Positions 8,190 to 10,982 of a DNA stretch of 10,982 bases are shown in pieces; within the stretch, counting starts at the first letter, position 1; the number at the start of each line of letters is the position of its first letter. Source of the stretch: Burkholderiales bacterium (GTDB taxonomy: Bacteria; Pseudomonadota; Gammaproteobacteria; Burkholderiales; Burkholderiaceae_C). The stretch is taken from contig CANFYD010000075.1 of the NCBI GenBank assembly GCA_947450745.1, forward strand, positions 1 to 10,982, read 5' to 3'. Position numbers and translations under genes: made by a program. The notes beneath the pieces were generated by a model, which worked only from the letters and a program-made list of their open reading frames with translations, searched no databases and was not told the origin of the DNA.

Positions 8190-8210
8190 GAGATTACTGA
8201 TGCGGGTCAT
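8151..8210 (-). CDS. 19-codon upstream ORF (possible leader peptide) ahead of mofA
   Basis: Seen: ATG at 8210 and TGA at 8151-8153, encoding MTRISNLNQRKVAGYSTCG. The start is preceded by GGAGGG (plus-strand ccctcc at 8218-8223) with a 7-nt spacer, the strongest Shine-Dalgarno I see in the window and better than that of mofA itself. The stop lies 27 nt before the mofA ATG. The peptide is basic and hydrophilic, has no signal peptide, and has one Cys near its end. It matches no family I recognise. Inferred: a regulatory uORF whose translation affects mofA expression, perhaps through the inverted repeat over its 3' end. It may instead be chance, since an ORF this short has no statistical weight on its own. 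Confidence 0.4.
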   Translation of the reverse strand: MTRISNLNQRKVAGYSTCG

Positions 8211-8302
8211 TTGAAAACCCTCCATTGGGTCTGATTTACTCAATCGACAGCCACTTTCATGGAGAACCCAAAACCACTAAATCACATCAGCAAGGGCGTA
8301 TT

Positions 8303-8329
8303 TTTATAGAACCCATGGCTTGCTGACAA
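8303..8329 (-). promoter_or_regulatory. Candidate sigma70-like promoter for mofABC
   Basis: On the minus strand, TTGTCA (8324-8329) and TATAAA (8303-8308) each differ from consensus by one base. The 15-bp spacer is shorter than the ideal 17. The implied transcript would start near 8296, giving a leader of about 170 nt that includes the uORF. It is a motif match only, in an A+T-rich region where such matches arise easily. Confidence 0.3.
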
Positions 8330-8428
8330 TGTTTTCACCCCCGCATTCAGAGTGGGTAACAACCCCCAAACTGCGCAGCGTTTAATCGTTGCTGACTCAA
8401 CCTTGCCAGGCAAAAATTCTCACAAGAT

Positions 8429-8446
8429 CCCGCATAAAAATACGGG
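8429..8446 (-). other. Inverted repeat CCCGTAT-TTTT-ATGCGGG
   Basis: On the minus strand CCCGTAT and ATGCGGG can pair over seven positions (one G-U wobble) around a TTTT loop. A T-run follows only after about 12 bases. It could be an imperfect terminator for the regulator operon or part of an operator. It shares the 11-mer CGTATTTTTAT with 8297-8307. Confidence 0.3.
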
Positions 8447-8523
8447 TTTACCGGTGTATTTTGGCAAATTTCTAAGATTTTAAAGTCACGCTCGCGAGGC
8501 ATTGCCTGCCCGCCGACATACTC

Positions 8524-8542
8524 GGTGGGTAAACACCCTACC
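8524..8542 (-). terminator. Weak hairpin downstream of the response regulator
   Basis: GGT-GGGT (8524-8530) pairs with ACCC-T-ACC (8535-8542) around a 4-base loop with a single bulge, 126 bases 3' of the regulator stop. On the minus strand no U-tract follows, so it is not a classical intrinsic terminator. It may be a 3' end-protecting structure or chance. Confidence 0.2.
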
Positions 8543-8598
8543 TTATTAAAATATTCTGAAATAAAATCCGCAACGCCAGCCGAGAAATTATTTTTCTC

Positions 8599-8653
8599 TG
8601 TAGAACTTTTTAATATTATTTAAATTTTAATTTAATTATGAATTAATAATAAA
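8599..8653. other. Near-pure A/T tract
   Basis: Bases 8607-8653 contain a single G (8640) and no C, in an otherwise GC-rich window. The tract includes TTAATT-ATG-AATTAA (8632-8646), a perfect inverted repeat with a 3-base centre. GAGAAA/TTTCTC (8582-8598) lies just to its left. Such tracts can be UP elements, nucleoid-protein or silencer binding sites, or transfer scars; the sequence alone does not decide between these. Confidence 0.6.
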
Positions 8654-8668
8654 GCTAGCCGCTCATCG

Positions 8669-9334
8669 TCAAGCGACACGCAGCGCGGCGCGTTGCACCA
8701 CACCGAGATCAAGCGCCAGCAAGCGCAGCTCCACCGCGCTTTGCAGCTTCAGCTTCAACATCAAAGACGCGCGGTACTTCTCCACCGTCTTCGGGCTCAA
8801 ATGCAGCGATTCGCCGACGCCGCGGTTGGTGCGCCCTTCGGCGATCAGGCGGAATACGGTCAGCTCACGCCCTGTCAGCAAGGCCAGCAGACCGGGCGGC
8901 TGTGCTGCCTCACTCTGCTGATCCTGCAGCACCATCTGGCGCGCCATCTCGGCATCCAGATAAACACCGCCGGACAACACACAGCGCACCGCCTCCAACA
9001 ACTCGCGGTCCGAGCTGTCCTTGCGCACACAGCCATCACAACCCGCGCCCAGCGCTTCACGCAGGGACACGGCGTCGTCCTGATTGCTCAGCAACAGCAC
9101 TTTCTGCTGGCTCCGCTGGGCCTTGATCAGCCGCGCGGCCAAGATACCGCCGCCTACGGGCAGTCGCACATCAAGCAGCGTCAAGTCCGCCGCCAATTCG
9201 ACCGAGCGGGTCACGCTGCTGGCCACATCGGCCGCCTCGCCGACCACCTGATGCTCGGCCAGCGACTGCAGCGTGGCGCGCAGCCCGCAGCGGATCAACC
9301 AATGGCTGTCAGCCACCACCAAGCGCGCTGTCAT
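8669..9334 (-). CDS. NarL/FixJ-family response regulator (receiver + LuxR-type HTH)
   Basis: Seen: 221 aa, the usual length for this family. The receiver domain covers about residues 4-120, with phospho-acceptor D55 (LTLLDVRLP), switch residue S83 and conserved K105. The acidic pocket normally reads DD at residues 9-10; here it is D9-S10. The LuxR-type helix-turn-helix spans about 152-212 (LTGRELTVFRLIAEG, then LSPKTVEKYRASLMLKL). Its ATG overlaps the stop of the preceding pseudopilin gene (ATGA), so it is translationally coupled to that operon. No histidine kinase gene is visible. Known: such proteins bind DNA and control transcription after phosphorylation by a sensor kinase. Inferred: it may control the pseudopilin genes or the mof operon, whose control region follows immediately. 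No specific paralogue name can be assigned. Confidence 0.92.
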   Translation of the reverse strand: MTARLVVADSHWLIRCGLRATLQSLAEHQVVGEAADVASSVTRSVELAADLTLLDVRLPVGGGILAARLIKAQRSQQKVLLLSNQDDAVSLREALGAGCDGCVRKDSSDRELLEAVRCVLSGGVYLDAEMARQMVLQDQQSEAAQPPGLLALLTGRELTVFRLIAEGRTNRGVGESLHLSPKTVEKYRASLMLKLKLQSAVELRLLALDLGVVQRAALRVA

Positions 9335-9918
9335 CGCAAGCCCCGGCTGAGCGGCGGGGCCGGTTTGGGCGGCAAGGTGCGGCCGGGTGCAGGACTGTTG
9401 CCGGTGCCGGCGCCGGCGCCGTTACCTGGGCCAGATGCTGCCGCGCCCGGCGTGGCCGGCAGGGCCGCTACAAAGCGCCAATCGGCATAGCGGCGCGCGC
9501 CGTCAAAGTCTCGCTGCGTGCTGCTGAAGCCGGTTTGTCGGAACGGCATGCCCGGCGCTTGGCTGTACACACCGATGACGGCCGCGCCCTGATTCACCAG
9601 CCCCCAGCTGGTTTCGGGTGCCAGCGGATCGCGGTAAAGCTTGCGCAAGTGGCGGCGCGGTATTGCAAAGCGCTTGTCCTCGGCCAAATCGTCCAGCCGC
9701 TGCGGCCAGACGCGTGCGCCGCCGGGTGACTCGCGCCAGTAAGACTGGATCGCCTGCCGATATTGCTCGCCAACGAACAGCAGCTCGGCCTCGTTGTCGC
9801 GCTGCCGGCTGTCCGCCAGGCGCTGGCCGGTTTGCACCGCCATCAGCGCCGCCAGCGCCAGCGCGATCAACACGCCGATCAGCACGACGCCGCTCGAGCG
9901 GGGGCAAGTTGCCGTCAT
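9331..9918 (-). CDS. Atypical pseudopilin of a type II secretion-like system
   Basis: Seen: 195 aa from ATG 9918, chosen because it overlaps the upstream stop (ATGA) and places a prepilin-like leader at the N-terminus; the open frame itself extends further upstream. The leader MTATCPRSSG is followed by the hydrophobic helix VVLIGVLIALALAALMAV. The Gly before the cleavage site is present, but mature position 5 is Gly15 instead of the conserved Glu, and Phe+1 is Val. The globular part (EQYRQAIQSYW, RRHLRKLYRDPL, WGLV, IGVYSQAPGMPF) resembles GspG-like proteins found in betaproteobacterial pseudopilin clusters. Residues about 154-195 form a Gly/Pro/Ala-rich tail. Loss of Glu5 is typical of GspK-type tip pseudopilins. 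It is third in a row of pseudopilin genes and probably a minor subunit. Confidence 0.8.
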   Translation of the reverse strand: MTATCPRSSGVVLIGVLIALALAALMAVQTGQRLADSRQRDNEAELLFVGEQYRQAIQSYWRESPGGARVWPQRLDDLAEDKRFAIPRRHLRKLYRDPLAPETSWGLVNQGAAVIGVYSQAPGMPFRQTGFSSTQRDFDGARRYADWRFVAALPATPGAAASGPGNGAGAGTGNSPAPGRTLPPKPAPPLSRGLR

Positions 9919-10391
9919 GGCAAGGTCCCGGCGCTGGTGGCACTCGCGGCGTTGGCAGCATTGGCAGCTGCCTCCACTGCCTCCGCCTCCGTCATGACAG
10001 GAAGCCACAACGACAGGTCGCGTCGCCGCGCCGCATGGTCGGCCGCTGATTCCGCCACATCGAAAATCGCCCCCCGCACCCCGGCCGGCGGGCCGATCAA
10101 TTGCCAATCGACCGCTTCGGTGAACGGGTTCACTGGCACGGCACGCAAGTAGCGGCGCTCCACCAACTCGTCGAGCCGATCCGGATAACTGCCTCGGTCC
10201 CCGTAGAAGCGGTCGATCGCCTCGCGCATCTGCGCCAGGTTGTGGGCCAACACCTGCTCACGGCCACGCTCCAGCGATTCCAGATAACGCGGCATCGCGA
10301 TGGAGAGCAGCAAGCCGAGCACAGCCATCACCACGACCAGCTCGATCATCGTGAAACCGGCGGCCCGTTGGAACTTCGAAGTTGCTGTCAT
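9915..10391 (-). CDS. GspG-like pseudopilin (second of three)
   Basis: Seen: 158 aa from ATG 10391. The open frame is longer, but this start gives a proper prepilin leader (MTATSKFQRAAG, cleavage after Gly12) and a GGTGAG-like Shine-Dalgarno overlapping the previous stop. The class III prepilin signature follows, FTMIELVVVMAVLGLLLSI, with Phe at +1 and Glu at +5 (E17). The alpha-1 helix continues into a GspG-like segment (YGDRGSYPDRLDELVERRYL, then VPVNPFTEAVDWQLIGPP). The C-terminal tail is Ala-rich. Known: prepilin peptidase cleaves after the Gly, and the subunits assemble into a periplasmic pseudopilus. The gene begins 7 bp after the first pseudopilin and its stop overlaps the third. Confidence 0.9.
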   Translation of the reverse strand: MTATSKFQRAAGFTMIELVVVMAVLGLLLSIAMPRYLESLERGREQVLAHNLAQMREAIDRFYGDRGSYPDRLDELVERRYLRAVPVNPFTEAVDWQLIGPPAGVRGAIFDVAESAADHAARRRDLSLWLPVMTEAEAVEAAANAANAASATSAGTLP

Positions 10392-10398
10392 CGCTTTC

Positions 10399-10911
10399 TC
10401 ACCACTCCCGATAAGCCAGGCCGTTGAGGCCGATGGCGGTCGATTCGGTATAGACATCGAACACATCCACACCGGCAGCCGGTGCCTGCGGTGGGCTGAC
10501 ATAGCTGCGCAAGCCCCAGCTCGACGCGGCCGGCAGCTGCGGCGCAGCGAACGGGTCACGCGGCACCCGGCGCAGGAAGAACATCGGCTCATGGCCGGGC
10601 GACTTCTGATTGCGCACGCCCTTGGCCAGCGAATCCAGATCAGGGGGGTAGCCGGAGTCACCGACGCGCCGCTCGATCAGCCCCTGCTCGGCCGCCGCTT
10701 TGTACTGGTCCAGCGCGCTGCGGATTTCACGCAGCGCCACCCGCAGCTCTTGTTCGCGAGCGCGTTGCACCGCCAGTTCGCTGAGCGGCGCAGCCAGCAT
10801 CGCCAGCAAGCCCAGCAGCGCCAGCGTGACCACCAACTCCATCAGCGTGAAGCCACGTTGCGGGCCGCTGGCACGCCGCGCTGCGCTTGCTGCTGCAGAC
10901 GTCTTGCTCAT
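10399..10911 (-). CDS. GspG-like pseudopilin (first of three)
   Basis: Seen: 170 aa. A 20-residue basic, Ala-rich leader ends in QRG, followed by the canonical FTLMELVVTLALLGLLAMLA helix with Phe21 at +1 and Glu25 at +5. The C-terminal half carries features of GspG-like pseudopilins: YPPDLDSLAKGV, FLRRVPRDPF, WGLRSYVSPP, and a final DVFDVYTES...REW block. The start overlaps the stop of the upstream partial gene (ATGA). Known: GspG-type proteins form the shaft of the type II secretion pseudopilus, and related clusters serve pilus-like systems. The sequence does not show which substrate this cluster exports. Confidence 0.92.
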   Translation of the reverse strand: MSKTSAAASAARRASGPQRGFTLMELVVTLALLGLLAMLAAPLSELAVQRAREQELRVALREIRSALDQYKAAAEQGLIERRVGDSGYPPDLDSLAKGVRNQKSPGHEPMFFLRRVPRDPFAAPQLPAASSWGLRSYVSPPQAPAAGVDVFDVYTESTAIGLNGLAYREW

Positions 10912-10982
10912 GGCTTGACCGGCTCGGCCGGCGCGCGGCCTGGCACGGGCCGCGCTTGAATCAGTGGAATGCCGGGCATGCC
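10908..10982 (-). CDS. C-terminal fragment of an unidentified upstream protein
   Basis: The last 24 codons are present: GMPGIPLIQARPVPGRAP then AEPVKP and a TGA that overlaps the ATG of the first pseudopilin. The tail is Pro-rich and basic. The overlap places it in the same operon, where secretin, ATPase, inner-membrane platform or further pilin-like genes would be expected, but too little remains to choose among them. Confidence 0.6.
   Translation of the reverse strand, partial: GMPGIPLIQARPVPGRAPAEPVKP

Larger units (their letters stand above)
8211..8668. promoter_or_regulatory. A+T-rich intergenic region between the response regulator and mofA
   Basis: About 460 bases without a recognisable gene. 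Composition is far richer in A+T than the flanking genes. From right to left it holds a near-pure A/T tract (8607-8653), a bulged hairpin (8524-8542), two 11-bp palindromes (8497-8507 and 8403-8413), a hairpin-forming inverted repeat (8429-8446), and a weak sigma70-like promoter (8303-8329). As the only sizeable gap in a run of co-oriented genes, it most likely contains the end of the pseudopilin/regulator transcript and the mof promoter. I found no tRNA, no recognisable riboswitch and no convincing sigma54 site. Confidence 0.6.

Noticed and set aside
6219..8234. A 671-codon open frame on the plus strand opposite mofA
   Set aside because: It lies antisense to the well-supported cupredoxin 1 and 2 coding region. 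Its product is Arg/Gly/His/Val-rich with no recognisable domain, as expected for a shadow frame in GC-rich DNA.
8582..8598. GAGAAA/TTTCTC hairpin as an intrinsic terminator for the regulator
   Set aside because: The stem is only six A/T-rich pairs and no U-tract follows on the minus strand.
8124..8668. A manganese (yybP-ykoY) or other riboswitch ahead of mofA
   Set aside because: I looked because a Mn-responsive switch would fit, but found none of the conserved yybP-ykoY or c-di-GMP core motifs in the minus-strand leader. A covariance-model search would settle it.
9915..10661. An extended 248-codon version of the second pseudopilin
   Set aside because: The extra 90 residues overlap the first pseudopilin in another frame and would bury the prepilin leader. 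The start at 10391 has a Shine-Dalgarno and a correct leader length.

Overview
The window reads as GC-rich betaproteobacterial chromosome. The best match I can name from memory is the Leptothrix/Sphaerotilus group (sheathed, metal-oxidising Burkholderiales), because the left two thirds has the gene content and order of the Leptothrix mofABC locus: a giant multicopper oxidase (MofA), an FKBP-type peptidyl-prolyl isomerase (MofB) and a c-type cytochrome (MofC). No database search was possible. The locus assignment rests on domain content, gene order and the unusual size of MofA.

All genes lie on the minus strand, so biological order runs from right to left. At the right edge is the proline-rich C-terminus of an unidentified protein. 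It overlaps by ATGA the first of three consecutive type II secretion/type IV pilus-like pseudopilin genes. The third pseudopilin overlaps a NarL/FixJ-type response regulator by ATGA. These genes form one tightly coupled operon. The third pseudopilin lacks the conserved Glu at mature position 5.

Between the regulator stop (8669) and the mofA start (8123) is a stretch of about 545 bp much richer in A+T than its flanks. It holds a nearly pure A/T tract, several small palindromes, a weak sigma70-like promoter candidate, and a 19-codon upstream ORF with a near-perfect Shine-Dalgarno. The stop codon of this uORF lies in the 3' arm of an inverted repeat just ahead of mofA. This is the likely control region of the mof operon.

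MofA (about 1793 aa) is exported and multidomain. It has a long N-terminal region, two cupredoxin domains, a glycine/threonine-rich insert with about eight GSGY motifs, a third cupredoxin carrying the type 1 and trinuclear copper ligands, and three fibronectin type III domains. MofB is a periplasmic FKBP foldase. MofC starts 9 bp after mofB, runs off the left edge, and joins a monohaem cytochrome c domain to a domain resembling type 1 periplasmic binding proteins. A plausible division of labour is extracytoplasmic metal (Mn) oxidation by MofA, folding help from MofB, and electron hand-off or sensing by MofC. The adjacent pseudopilin operon may contribute to export, but that is inference.
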